Translations under genes and position numbers: made by a program
Shown here: piece after piece, positions 23,468 to 36,450 of the stretch
How positions within the stretch are numbered: the stretch's first letter is position 1
Layout: each line of letters starts with the position of its first letter
From: Daphnia pulex
Taxonomy: Eukaryota > Arthropoda > Branchiopoda > Diplostraca > Daphniidae
Length of the DNA stretch: 64,000 bases
Assembly: GCF_021134715.1 (NCBI RefSeq)
Contig: NC_060020.1
Span: forward strand, 1,302,001 to 1,366,000
Direction of reading: 5' to 3'
The notes under the pieces: model-generated
The model's database searches: none
The model's input: the letters and a program-made list of their open reading frames with translations, nothing else
What the model was told of the DNA's origin: nothing

Positions 23468-26400
23468 ATTACATGCGACGTCGTCGGATGTATTCCGTTT
23501 TATTATTACCATTTCGATGCTGATTACTTTGCTTCGTCGTCTTTTTCTTATTATTATTATATTTCCCCCCTTGTATCGTTTTTTTTTTTTTGAGCTGGTG
23601 GAAAAGCCGCACATGTGTGTCATTTGTTTAACTCGACGTTATAAAAATGTTGGTATTATCATTACAATTTAAAAGAAAAAAAAAAGAAAACATTTGACTA
23701 AAGAGGAGCTTTGGCGTTTGTTGGGGGCGGTTGCTATATACACACAAGTGTGTGGCCTCTGGCAAAAGTCAAACTCATCAAATCATTTTCGTCTTCTTCT
23801 TTTTTTGACTTCTTGCGGTGAATGGACACGTGCAAAAATATATTTCGTGTTTCTTTGTTGATGTTGTTGTTATATTATTCGAAACAGGAAAATTGGGGCG
23901 TTTTGGTCGTCGTCGTGTGATTGAGGTTACGAGATATTCCGGTCTTTTGACGCGATGTGCACTTGGATTATATTTTTCTATTGTCCACCTGCGTCCCATT
24001 AAGATGAGGCAAAACCACCACACCATCAGCAACCCGAAAGGAATTTTTCTTTTCTTTTCTTTCCAGACGCCAAAATATGATCGTGCGGTCCAGTGCGTGA
24101 TTTCGTCGAAAGAAAAAATCTAAAATCGGGGGCAACAGAATAATAATAATAACAACACACACAAAAAAAAAATAGTATTATTATGATTATTACAGATGGC
24201 GCATACTTTGTTCGTTGGTTTCGTGCTTTTTTTTTCTTTTTTAAAAAAATATAAATAAAAGATGAAAGAAGAGGAATAAAAAAATATTTTTTCGCCATAA
24301 AAGAAGAAAAAAAACACCCCCCGGAAAAAGGTGGAAGAACTTTACTGTGACGCAAGAAGAAATAACACGGCCGCGCCCGAAAAAGAAATAAATAAATATT
24401 CTTCTTCAGCCGCGAGAAAACAGAAATAATAATCAAATAATAATAAAAAGGGAGGAGATGGACTGGAGAGGAAAGGGAAAAAAAAACACCTGGACAGCAC
24501 ATCAAGAAATCCATCGAACGCGGACGAATAAAAAAAAAACCTACCTGTAGGCCACAGCAGTTTGATAAAAACTTAACGACAGACTTGTATAGTTGTATAT
24601 AGGACTGACGCATAGAGAGGACAAGTTGTTATTGTTTGTCCGGAATGTGAGCACCTCTCTCTCCTCATCTCCAGCGAGCGTGTAAAATGCAATTAAGGGC
24701 CGGATTCATCACGGCGCGACATACTCAGAAGAATAAGGTATATAAGAAACACCTGGAGGATATGGCACCCAAACCCCCCCAGCTTTTCTTTCACCCGTTT
24801 CGTTTGTGCTATAGGTGTGTATAATAATATCTGTGGCATTTGATTGTGTATAGAGCCGCTGGAAGACACGATTCACCTGGAATCGTTAGCGATCCCAGCG
24901 CTGCGTGTCCGACCGAGAAAAAAAAGGAGCGGGACACAAAAGAAAATCGAAACGTTTTTCACTTTTGTGCTTCACAGTGTCGATGGAATAAATTTACAGA
25001 AAAAATAGGCGACCCTGTTTGGGGTTTGAACATGAGTGGGAATGATCTTTGTGAGTATTTCACCAACAACAGTTTTTTCGGCTCTCCGTCAGACTTTCTT
25101 GTGTGTCGCTTATATCCGACGACCGCGCCCTCCCGCAGCGCCAAAGACGTTGGAAAATATTGTCCTTTTTTTCCCCCTCTCTGTCCCAGGTGGTGCAGAC
25201 CCGATGGATAAAAACATGGGACTTGAATTTTGTTGTCCAGAAAAATAAGGAAAAAAGGACAAACAACAAATTTATGGAACTGGACGATATAGAAAACTCG
25301 GCCGTCATCTTTAACCCCCCCGAAAAACAAAAAAAAACTTGTCTCTTATAATTCTATGCCGAAACTGGGGAAAAAAAGGTAAAAACAAAAGAAGAAACTA
25401 AAGGCAAACCCATTAACTACCGTCCAGCGATCCCTGGCGGCGCCACATATCATTTGCCGGGCTTTCTTCTGTCGTAGTATATCCATCCAGTGAGGAGGGG
25501 GGGGGGCATCCGCAAAGTTTTGTGTGGAACATAAACTATTGAAGTTGCCGTCTAATCATATGCAGACATGTCTAGTATACTCTGGCCCGAATAACAATAA
25601 ACAAAAGACAAAAAGAAAATTATTCATTGACAAAAAAAGAAGAAAAAACCAAAAATCTGAATGAATAGTTTTGGTCTTTTTTTTTCTTTTCTTTCTGGAA
25701 GGAGCGCGGTCATTAACTTGCCATTAGTCTAGCTCGTTAGAACCAATGAATATATTGAAGAGGAGAAAAAAGATAAAATGAAGAGGAAAAAAGAATTCGA
25801 AATCTTTTCTTTGCTTCTCAGATATTGCATTCAAGTACATTAACTGCCATTCTATTATTATTCGCCTTTATTATCGTCCTATACCAGGTATTGCACGCGC
25901 ACCTGGGCTCACCTTTGATTCTTTTTTACTTGTTGTTCCACCCCGCGTGACTGTTTGGTTTCCAACTTTTTTTTTTCTTATGAATTCGACAACACCTTTG
26001 GCTGTGCTGCCCTTTTGTCTTGCGGCCGTTTTTTTCTATTTCAGTCCATAACTAACCGGAATTCTATTTTATTTAAAAACTTTGGTAGAGAATAAGGAGA
26101 GAGAGGCCTGGGTTTTTTCTTTTCTCTCTTGATGGCAATCATGATCTTCGACGGCACGCAACCGGCACAGTCACGGATTCGCTACGGTCGTTCACTCACG
26201 GTCCGCTTGGTTTTTTGTTTTTCTATTTCTTTCTCTCCCCCCTCCGTTTCCAACGGCAGCGGGACGACGAAAAGGAGCGGGAGAATATTAAAGTCTCGTC
26301 AGCCGGTCCCGGGGGAGAAGAAAACAAAAAACCAAAAATGTTAGACGTATGGAACGTTGAAATTGATGAAGGATAAAACGAAGAAGAAAAATTTATTCTT

Positions 26401-29400
26401 ATATACATTTTTCCCAGACGCTCACACACACACACACAGATGCTATTCTACTCAATTATTTTATAACGCTGAACGTTATTCATTTTTCTTTGATATTTAC
26501 GACGTGATTATTTCCCTTCTAATATACTCCTTATAATATTCGTTGGCTTCTTTTTTCCCGAACCAAAGTCTGGTGGTGGTAGGAGACTGGAAATTTCCAT
26601 CTGACGTAAAAACTGGAGAAAATAATGGGACCATTTTGTTACAAGAGAAAGAAGAAGAAGATCGCTAAAAATAGGAAACTGATGGAGGGGGATTTATAAG
26701 AAAGGGATGAGATCTTGGGTGGGTTTAAGCCTCGATGGGTGGCCTCTTTGGTATATATAATAGTCGAAGGGGAGAGACACATCCAGCGCAAAAGGGAGAG
26801 AATCAAATTGATGCCGGGCAGAGCAGAGGCTGTGCACCGCTCAAAAGACTCTCGGAGAGCAGATGAATCAGTGGATGGGGTCGCCAGAGAAAATCATCAA
26901 CTAAAAAGGAGGCCGAAGTTGACATTTTTTTTTGTGTGTGTTTCCAGACAAACGTCAGCAGCGGGATGAAAAGAGGGAGAAAGAAAAGGTGACCCTACAT
27001 CTATAAAGACGTGGAAAAATATTTGAAAAACAAAAAAAAAAAGAGATTTTCAGGATTTTACTATTTTTGTATGTATCTCTTTCTTTCATCGTCTTTTCTT
27101 TCCTTATCGGCTTGAGCCTTCAGTTTTCCATCTCCTGGACTGAAAAGACCTCACGCGCCGACTCTCCTGGAAAAAAGAAAAAAAAATTTGGAATAAGGTG
27201 TTCCAGCTCAGGGGTCTCTTCTTCTCTTTCTGCTCAACACCTTTTTTTATTATTTCAGGGCGGCTTCTATTTGTGTCTTGTGCGTAAATGTGCGAGTTCA
27301 AAAGCAAAAAGAAAAAAGTGGGGGGATATGACCAGAAATATTTTTTCTTCCCAATTGGCCCAGCATCACTCTAATATAAGAAAAAAATGGTTTTTCCAAC
27401 CTTTTTCTTCTTTTCCCCATTTTCTTTACGACCCCGGTTTTTTTTTTAGTTTTCTTAAGTTTTTCCTTTAGTGTGTTGGCCCTCATCTCTGTGAAATCCC
27501 CATTCCAGTGGGTGTGCGCTGCCGTGGATATGGCAGATATAAACGTATACACACGAGTCGACAGCTTCTTGAAAAAAAGAAAAAGTATAGAGATGTACTA
27601 TACTATAGTGCACTGCTGGCCATACTATGCATATAAATATCACCGTGTTTTGTGTATAGCAGCCCGGCACCAAAGCAGGTATAGAGAAGAAGATTATGGG
27701 CGGACATGTTGAGCTGAACTGGAGAGTCGGATGACTGCCCCTTTTTCTCTCTCCGATCCTATTTACGCGCGGTTCCTTTAAAAATTTCCTTCGTGGAGGG
27801 TTTTATCCGCTTTGGTAAAGTTTTCCTCCCAGGTGGACACAGCCCACAGTTACACACAACAATCACATGTGTCGTTTGGGTATACAATTCTTTTTCTTGT
27901 GTGCGTGGGCGCATTTTAATTGGTGTGATAAGAAGAGGAATGTCACCCCATCATTTCCTCGTCTGTATGAACACATCAAATAGTTTGCGAGCATATCGTT
28001 TGACGGGCGGGAGCGAATTGCCATCACCGCAGAGATCTATAGGAACGTTATTATGTAATGGTATGCGGTGGTCGTTAATTAACCCGTTTGACGTGGGGGT
28101 GCGTATAGATATATATTTTCCCCCATTCTTTTTTCCTTCTGGCTTGTCATAATAGAAAAAAAAGGAAAAAGGGAAATTCGGGATGGCACATTCATTATAG
28201 TCGATTGGGCGTTTATGACGCCGCCCGCCGGTGCACATCTCACATACCGCTGCTGCTGCCCCCAACTCTTTTTCTTTCTTTCTTTCTTCTTCCCCTTATG
28301 CTGGACAATCTTCGTGTGCAGCAGTGGGTTGAGCCTGATGGAGAAACGAAAGGAAAAAATTCTCTCGACAGCAGATGCTGGCGATGATCCATCAGCTTGA
28401 ACAGCACGAACTTATATGATGATCAAAAGCAACGAACAATTTTCGGATATTTTCTTCTTATCCGTCTTTTATGTCTACCGCCTTTTCTATGGGTATTATA
28501 TAAAGACCCTTAAGACTGTCGAGGCTTTCTTTCTTCAATACATTTTTGTGTGTGTGTTTCATTCTCTCGGGGATTTGTGTCTTATAAAAAGAAAGAAACG
28601 TCAGCCACGCGTATCCGATTGCGATTATTCACGCCGGCGTCCCGCGATTAACAGGAAATGATGCGCACCTTAATATTGCTGCTGGCCAATAATATTCCCA
28701 GCCGATACATACGTGTAGTATTATAATACCTGTCTGTCTGTACAAGACACCAAGAATTGTTTGGGATGCCACCGCACCGAAATTAAAAATTAGAGAAGAA
28801 GAAAAACAACAGCGCAGTGATGTGCTGTTCCGTGTGTGGTCGAGGGTATATGTATAGTCATACCCTGTGCTGTGTCTACTCTAAATTCCTCAGATAAAAG
28901 GAGAGTGAGTGAGGGGGGGTCATAGTGGCTCAAAGGTATACATTACAGGAGGAGGCATCTATCGCCGCCCACTCGACCAAAATAAAAGGGACACCAGTAA
29001 GATGAGGATATATGGACCCACCAAAAAAGGGCGAATGGAGTTGTCAACGCGCGTTTTATACCCCCCAAAAACCACCTGATGGCATTATATATATCCATCT
29101 GGGGTTAAGTGTATTTTCTCTGCAGTCTATATTTTTATCATATCGTAACCAAGGGGGTGAATATTTGAAAGAAACGTTGAAGTTTTTGGTTTCAGACTTT
29201 TGGTATATCAGTTTAGAATTAACCAACCGAAATAGAAGCGCGCCTTTTAAAATCAAATACCAGCCGTGTGCGCAGCAGTCTGCTGTCTGAAATATTATGT
29301 CTGAGCATCGCAGCTATGTAATACTGTTCTAGTAGTGTACGTGTGTGCTTATATACTATACCTTTTATATGTATATAGTTATCTCCATTTTTTTCTTTTC

Positions 29401-32009
29401 TCCTTTTCGGATGAACGAAGAGGATGAAAGGAGCGATGGACGGCAATGGTCGAGACCGACCGACCGCCGCCTCGGCTATTAAAGTTCACCGTTTGTTTTT
29501 TTTGTTTTGTTTTGTTTTTTCCTTTTTCTCGACTTATATTCCGATAGTGCAGCATCAGCTGATGCGAGCGGCCCCGCTATAAGCACCGCATTATTATTTG
29601 AAAAAAAGTTACGCAATAAACTTGTTTCGAAAAACATTTTTCTTCCGTTTTTAATGATGAAGGGGAAACGACTATGTAGGCATATCTCTCCATGTATCCT
29701 ATGATGCAGAGAGAAAACTATCGGGAAATGTCGATGATGCACTGGTGTATTATTAATAATCCACATGAGAAATCTCTTTTGTTGAAACAAAAGTTTAGTT
29801 TTTTTCCTGTTCCATTTCTTTTGAATAATATAATAATATAATATAATAATGGCGCCCCGGCTAATCAAGAACAAGGTGGGTGGGTGATGTAATTACATAC
29901 GACCGTTGAGTTGGTTTTTTGAATGTTTTGGAACCCGCTAGCCGGAGCTCAATTAACCATGCTATATGCAGCATCCGAATAAGAAGAATACATATATATC
30001 CTCTTTTGTTTCTTATATGGTGGCCACCAAGAAATGTCGAGCGAAATAAACACTTGCGCCAGCGTCAGCGCGGACTGGAGGAGAGATATACAGTTACACG
30101 CGGATATAGCTAATTTAGCGTGTAACATTTATGCGCAGCGCATAATATCCAGCTTATAATATGTATGTATGCATATATAACCAAACAGGGAATTCTCGCA
30201 GCGATGAAAATTATGGGCAAGGATATATAGTAGAGGAGGAATCTATCTAATAATCATCTAGAGCATATATTTCTTATTTTTTTTTTTGTATGTGAAGGGG
30301 AGTTTCGAATTACACGATGATGATGCTGAGTGGAATGACCGGTTTCTCGTTTCTTATTCCTATTCTGAAAGGTTTTTTTTGGTTTCTCGCTTGGCAAAAC
30401 AAATAAAACGATGAAAGATATGACCATTTTATAAGGGAATTTATCCGCTGGCGGTTAAGTTACGTAAAAAGCTCTCGGATGAGAATGGAAAATCGACTTA
30501 CTATTATCAGCCATTTGCTCAGTGTTTTTTATTCGGCTCGATGCTGATGGCATTTCCTATATACTATATAGATAAACACTTTGCATTTTGTGACGACGAG
30601 AGATTGTTGTTGAAATCAGCGCAAACACATTTCTCCCCGCACGAGAAGAATAAGAAACGACTAAGGTAAGGTATAAGAGGAAACCCCCCCAAAAAAGATG
30701 ATGGATCTCTGCGATGATGGAGGGGCGAAAGAATTCCATCTCTCTCTTTTTTTGTTGGTGCAAAAGCCACAGCAGTGATTGCTATAAGGATTAGCATATA
30801 TACAAAACTCGGCGGTGGGTTCTAGCTCGTGAGCAGCCCTCGTTCAGGTCGAGGGGTGAAAAGATCTGACGACTGGGGATCTAGAAACCAAAAAGTTCTG
30901 ATTGATTTGCCATACACGAAAGAAAAACTCGCAACAAATCGAAGTGAAAAAAGAGAAAAGCCATTTCTGCTGATTTATTTCCAGGTCGAAATAGAAAAAA
31001 AAGGTTTGGCACTTGAAATGATAATGACGAAAGTGTCAAGAAAACAAAAACAACTCGAGAACTTTCTCTCTTTTCTCCAGTCTTCTCTTCTTGGCGTGTC
31101 GTGATGGCACAGTATTATCTAATGACGTGTTTAGTACATGTTTTCACGCCGGTGGAAATCGCTTTGATTAGACCCGCGCGTCAACCTTTTTCTTCTTCTT
31201 CTTTCTTTCTTTTGACTCATTTCAATTATTCCGGCACCCAGAGCTGTGCCGGGTCACGCGGGAAAAAAAAAAGACGGTCGTGTCATCATCATTATTTCTC
31301 TCTTGTGTGCAACGGAATTCCCCCTCTCTAATGGAGGCGCAGCAGATGAGTGTATATCAACAGCCAATGACATTTTCCCACACAGCACGCCATCAGGATA
31401 TATCCTATAGAGTTTTTACCAAACATTATTTGGAAGCCAAAAAAACGAGTGTTACGTGTGTGACAGACAACTGCACAAAGTAGAAAGAGATGAGAAAGAG
31501 ACTTCATTAGACTGGAAGAGAAATGGGAATAACAGAAGAGCGCACCCAAGCCCAAGCAGACTGTTGTGTGTGTGAGGGATATAGCTAGATAGACGTCAAT
31601 TCTTTTATGAGAAAATATGTGCAGCTGTTTTGGGGCTGGACTTGTAGATCCACTTGGCATTGTGTCGCCCTTTTTTTCTTTTGACTTGTGACTTTTTTTT
31701 CTTTTTAAACCCAACGGCTTCTTCTCTGATGTGTTTGTTTTATCTGATGGCGTGTGGTGGTGGTTTCCATTTGAGCTCTTTACACACACACATTTTCCGA
31801 GAAACCGCCGAAGAGCTGCCCAGCTTCGTATATTAACACATGCAGCTGCATCTCGGAGTAGAGTACGGAAAAACCGGATAACATGTATTCGGTAGGGGAG
31901 CACAGCGGCGCCACGGCAATATATTTAATACACAACAACATCACGGGTGGGTGTAGTTATAGTAAGTAGTACGTATATTTAGAACAGAGTAGCTAAATCT
32001 CTCTCTCTG

Positions 32010-33137
32010 ACTGGCTGGCTGGCTGGCTGGCTTGGTTGTTGTTGTTGTTGTGTGAGTCGCAGAGATAAGAAAAGAGACAAGGAAAAGAGACTGACACTTT
32101 TCTCTGACTCACCTTCGGCTCCTACGGCTCCTTCGGCTCTCCCCAATCCATCCGCCACGACACTCTATATAGTGTGTGGTGGCGATAGGGGGAAAATGGA
32201 GACGATGGTCTAGTCCCAACATCACTCGGAGTGAAGTGAATATAATAAAAAAGACAAACACTACTACTACTACTACTAGACTCATCACACACACACATCA
32301 AACAACGGCCCAGCAAAGAGCCGAAAAGAGAATAAAAAAATGTGTTTGGTGTGTGTCTGAAAGCGTCGGACGCCACAGAGTGTTTGTCCGACGAGCCTCC
32401 ATCACACACACACACACACAAAAGAATCAACTGATTCGGACTCTGGATAAGAAACTAAAATAAAGAGGATTGAGGAGCTCTCAGAAGCTCTGCGATGACG
32501 GAACTTATATTCAAAAAAGTCTATGCCAATCAAAATGAATGGGAAAAGAAGGGAAATGTACAGCATAGATATTCCCATCAGTCAAGTTATTCCCAGGGTT
32601 TAAAATGGGGGGAAATCTTCTTTCTCCTGGACGATGGAATGAAGAGAAGTATAAGAGCTCGCGCCTCTATTTGTATAAGTAGAGAAAGACGCGCGGAAAT
32701 CAAACATCTCATCAGCTGCTGCTGGTCGTGTCTGTTTGTCTTTCGACTTAAGTTGACAAGTCCTAGAGCTATATATATATATATAGCCCGTCCTCATCAT
32801 CAGCTTTGGCTGTATGCAGACGTCAAGTCATCATAAACTACCGGATTATTTATAGGTTAACATTTCCTTGTTTTTTTACTTTTTCCCTCCGCCGGATCTT
32901 TTCTCTTTTTACTAACTATTATATAGACCCTGTGTGTCGTAAGTTGTTTCCAGCCTGTGCCCAGCTAGCTTTTATTTATTTTATCCCTCGTTATTTTCTA
33001 CGGACTCGACGAGCTATAGAGATTGTGGTGTTCCTCTTCTTCTTCTCCCCCCCAGCTCACGACCTCGTTCAGCTGGGACTGCTGACTATATCCATCGCCA
33101 GCAGCAGCAGCAGCAGCATCCATCTATCTATCTATCT
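32010..33137. repeat. Microsatellite cluster
   Basis: Within about 1.1 kb there are a GGCT tetranucleotide run (32010-32032), TTG repeats (32036-32050), an ACT run (32260-32278), CA runs (near 32290 and 32405-32420), a CAG run (33099-33118) and a TATC run (33121-33137). These are perfect or near-perfect simple repeats with no coding context. Confidence 0.85.
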
Positions 33138-34624
33138 CTTTTCCTCGTCTTGTTTCTCCCAATGTTGCATGCGTTCATCAAAGATCTCGACTCTGATCTA
33201 TTCTCTCTAGATTTCCCCCCACAGTGGAAAAAATAAACATCGGACCCTACCATCTTTCTCTCTATATATATACACACTCTCATCCTGTGGCATTATACTG
33301 CCACAGCACTAAACACACAGAGCACACCTTTAAAAAAATATTATATTCCCTTTTTTTTTATTTTTTTTTTGGTGGGGGGGATTGTTGTCTTTATACAACT
33401 CGAGAAAGTTCTTCTTCAGTTCCAATTTTTATTATTTTCTCCATTTCTGATACGCGAGTGGAAATAGAAAATAGAAACCAGCTCGTTTTCCCCCCTCACA
33501 GCCTCGCGTCTACATGGGCGTGTCGTTGGGATCGGGTAGTGCGTGTGTCCGCGGGTGCGAGAGATAGACAGGCCGAGTGTGTGCCGTCTATATTGATTGT
33601 GTAACCTAATATGCATATACGCGCAGTTGTTGTTGTTGGAGGGGGGAAAATAAATCGGATATTATTCGTGCATATGTAATAGAGACTAACCCTCCAGCAG
33701 TGTGGCATCATCATCAATTTTTGATTTGATGTGGAATAAATCTTTTTCTTTTTCGGGGTTTACCTGGTTGGTGGGTCACTGGAGAACCCCCAACGAATTG
33801 GGAGAATATTAAAAAAGAAAAAAAAAGACGAGAGGGTGTACATGTTGACCGCCTATTTTGTTTCAGTGATGGAGGGGTTTCCAAAATAGAGCCACATCAT
33901 ATAAGATATATATACCTGTTTATCGGTCAAAAATACTAATTTATGCAGCATTTTCACCTGAGACTGCGTCTGCCCTTGCGTCTATTGAAAATTTTAAAAA
34001 AGTGTAGTGTCAAGCAGAATAGATGCTGATGTCTGTCTGAATTATTGTATTCTCCCCGTTCGTCGTCATTCCATTGGCCGTATTATTTTGAATCTTTTTA
34101 AATTCTCTCCATCAGCGTGTGTCACTCTACTTATTAATTTATTATTGATGCCGTGCTGTCTAAATAATACCCTCGCATCATTGACTGTGGCCATAATATA
34201 AAATATTCCCCAAAAAAATGGAAATGGATAAACAAATACAAAAAAGGAAATGATTTTCAATGGTCATTATAATTTACAAACATGTCGACAATTCGGTAGG
34301 ATACAATTGCCATTTAATCAAATTGAATCCCAATTTCAAGCGAACGGGAATCGACGGGGTGGATCCAATTTCTCGTGGCACGAACTGATGAATGAGTTTC
34401 GCTTTTCTTCGTTTGTGAAACGAGAAACTCGAGAAAAACCCACGTCGTCCCAACAGCATCAGTAGCCTAGCTATACAGGCGCTCCGATTTCGTTCAGGGG
34501 TGTGTGTGTATAACTAAGGATGGGGAGGAGAGGGGGGGGCAGCAGTTATCGTATTGCGGTTAGACGCCGTTCGAGTGTTATACATTGGCTTGTTGAACGG
34601 GTAAACGATTCACTATTCAGAACA

Positions 34625-34720
34625 GTCGGTGGATGTCGGTGAACGAGGCAAGTCGCAGCAAGTGCGAAAATTATTTTCAATCTTGCTGCGATTTTTCAGT
34701 TCATTGCCGGACATCACCGA
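34625..34720. repeat. Foldback repeat A
   Basis: Imperfect inverted repeat with arms of about 40 bases. The inner arms are exact: CGCAGCAAG (34654-34662) against CTTGCTGCG (34682-34690). The outer arms TCGGTGGATGTCGG and CCGGACATCACCGA pair with a few gaps. The right arm closely resembles that of the foldback at 35255-35345 (both continue attgccggacatc, then tgttttcatatt), so they are one repeat family. Confidence 0.7.
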
Positions 34721-34741
34721 TGTTTTCATATTCGCTGGCAA

Positions 34742-34894
34742 TGGGAATGGAGCAGTTGGACATGGGGTCTAGAATTTAATTCTGTGATCAATAGGGTCAA
34801 TCAGCGAACAGCGTTTTAAAGAGGCTGTACGCTGATTGGCCCTTTTGGACACAAAATTGATTTCCAGACGCAGGATCTCAAACTGCTCCATTTG
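34742..34894. repeat. Foldback repeat B
   Basis: Long imperfect palindrome of about 150 bases. Inner arms GGGTCAATCAGCG-A-ACAGC and GCTGT-A-CGCTGATTGGCCC surround a loop near 34813-34822. Outer arms include aatggagcagtt on the left and aactgctccatt on the right. Shape resembles a foldback element or long hairpin RNA precursor; no coding. Confidence 0.7.
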
Positions 34895-34908
34895 GGTAAT
34901 AGAGTATT

Positions 34909-34941
34909 AGAGTTGGCTAACTTCGGACGTTAGCCAACTCT
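34909..34941. repeat. Perfect 13-base-pair hairpin
   Basis: AGAGTTGGCTAAC (34909-34921) and GTTAGCCAACTCT (34929-34941) are exact inverted copies separated by the seven-base loop ttcggac. It lies immediately after foldback B. Confidence 0.8.
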
Positions 34942-35254
34942 ATAATTCCCTCTTGGCTCTTGGCCGTTTTTGCGGTTGGGATTGGGGGAAGGGAATTTTA
35001 ACTTCTATGAGGTAATGGGATGGGGGGAGGGGGTAGAAGATTTCACATTTAAGTCGGGGGGTCATTTTCGTAAAGCCAGTCGGCGGCTGCGACTACAACT
35101 TTTTCACTTTTAGGTCGGAATACCTGGGCTGTTGTTTGTTGTTTAGGCTATCCAAAAATTGCCTTTAGTGATTAAAACCCCCCCAAAAAAGGGGAGGTTT
35201 AAGAGGTTTAAACCCCCCCCCCCCCAATAAAGGGAGGGGGTGGGTAGGTTTATG

Positions 35255-35345
35255 TCCATGTCGGCATTGTCAAGTCGGAGCAGCAAGTGCGACTGCTGTC
35301 GCACTTGCTGCTATTTGAGTTTATTGCCGGACATCGACAATGTTT
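35255..35345. repeat. Foldback repeat C with perfect 15-base-pair core
   Basis: AGCAGCAAGTGCGAC (35279-35293) and GTCGCACTTGCTGCT (35298-35312) are exact inverted copies with a four-base tgct loop. Outer arms catgtcggcattg and ttattgccggacatcg extend the pairing imperfectly. Same family as foldback A. Confidence 0.8.
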
Positions 35346-35770
35346 TCATATTACGATTTTTCAACTGCGATTACATTCCCGTTTCTTGCGGCTTCTCGCA
35401 TGGTCCACACGCTGAAAAGCAGCGAAATATTACCGGTGAAAGCACCACAAATTAAGTCGGCCGTATTGCTCGTCGGCTCTTTTTTGCGGGGGGTTGGTTG
35501 GGAAGGGGGTCGGTTTTTGAGGGGTGATAATACGCTGGGTCGTATACGATATCAACTTTTCATGTCAGCAGCACATGTAAAGAAAAGAGCCGAGCGCTCT
35601 ATCTGTCTGTCTTAGTTTCTTCATCCGGAATGGATGGAACGGGCACGATTGGCTCGCCCAATTGAATTGTGTCGTTGCGAAGTCAAGTGCACTCGCACGT
35701 CTCTTCGCAGTTATTGGCGATTAAACCGCTTTTTCTTCGTATTTGCGGTTTGGATTTAGGGAGGAGGCTT

Positions 35771-36285
35771 TCAATTCAAATACAATCTCACGTTCTCGTA
35801 AGATTTCAAACCGCCCAACTCGCGGGGGCTGTCGTAAATACATCCGCCGCGAGGGATGTCGTAAGTCGAATCATTGTCGACACTGACGGCAGGCTGCTCA
35901 GCCCTACCAGCCATTTCAACAGAGGGGTCGGGGCTCTCGACCCGAAAGCGTGGGCCCGGGACGTCGCAACCTTCGGCCTGCGATCCCGTCCGCGCCAAGC
36001 ACATCAATTCGTTATGTGGAATTTCCAAGCCTTGGAGTTTCCTTGGTGGCTTCTGCGGTGGATTCGGCTGATTATCGGTCGACAGAGCGCCATCTGCTCC
36101 ACCCAAAGCCAATTTGAAAAAGAGCATCTAGCAGAGCATGATGAAGTGGTTCGATCCAGCGGATCAAGTCTCACGTTCTCGTAAGCTTTCGAACCGCCCA
36201 ACTCGCGGGGGCAGGTAATGTTAAGGAATAATAATAATAATAATAAAGGAATAGTTGGTAATGTTGGAACAGGGAATTTTAACAT
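35771..36285 (-). pseudogene. Broken remnant resembling a tyrosine-motif docking protein
   Basis: On the minus strand, 35771-36127 is an open frame containing NPPQKPPRKL (a P-x-x-P-x-R SH3-type ligand), NDSTYDIPRGG, CIYDSPRELGG and SYENVRL. YDIP is the SH2-ligand type found in Gab/DOS and Cas proteins, and YENV fits the Grb2-type Y-x-N consensus. Just upstream, in another frame, the same phrase recurs as CPRELGGSKAYENVRLD (36169-36212), so a frameshift separates two halves of one former coding region and a duplication lies inside it. No start, no full domain and no clear exon structure were found. Whether it is a pseudogene or misread exons of a living gene is open. Confidence 0.4.
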
Positions 36286-36450
36286 GTCGGGATAACGGGA
36301 GGGGGGGGGGATTTAACATTGAAGTCGGGGGGGTCATTTAAAAAAAAATGGGGGTGGGGCAGCCAAAAGGCTAGCGAGTACTACATCAACACAGTTCGAT
36401 TGATGTCGGTCGTTTAAAAAAAGAGGCACAGTAACGGCTTAAGAAGTTAT

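Larger units (their letters stand above)
17167..34500. other. Long AT-rich spacer with simple repeats; no gene recognised
   Basis: About 17 kb were read on both strands. It consists of T- and A-runs, TATATA stretches, CTTCTT/GAAGAA tracts and dinucleotide repeats. Long open frames here are low-complexity (Phe/Ser/Lys-rich) and not credible. No tRNA B-box context, rRNA or transposase was recognised. It may be an intergenic desert and/or 5' intron of the LZTS-type gene at 50 kb. One GC-rich hairpin (23426-23467) and a microsatellite cluster (32010-33137) stand out. Confidence 0.5.
34991..36339. repeat. Diverged direct repeats of the 34.5-37 kb island
   Basis: Three repeat pairs are seen. Pair 1: 34991-35069 and 36272-36339 share gggaattttaac, then a G-rich run, then aagtcgggggg and gtcattt. 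Pair 2: 35786-35829 and 36169-36212 share 44 bases with two differences (ctcacgttctcgtaag, then ccgcccaactcgcgggggc). Pair 3, partly outside this span: 35741-35762 and 36655-36677 share tttgcggtttggatttaggg. This implies local duplication. Confidence 0.7.

Noticed and set aside
24026..24613. Minus-strand 195-codon frame
   Set aside because: Phe/Lys/Ile/Tyr-rich low complexity arising from A/T homopolymers and ATT repeats. No domain and no splice context.
32010..33137. CRISPR-like or regulatory repeat array
   Set aside because: The repeats are 1-4 base microsatellites without unique spacers of constant length.
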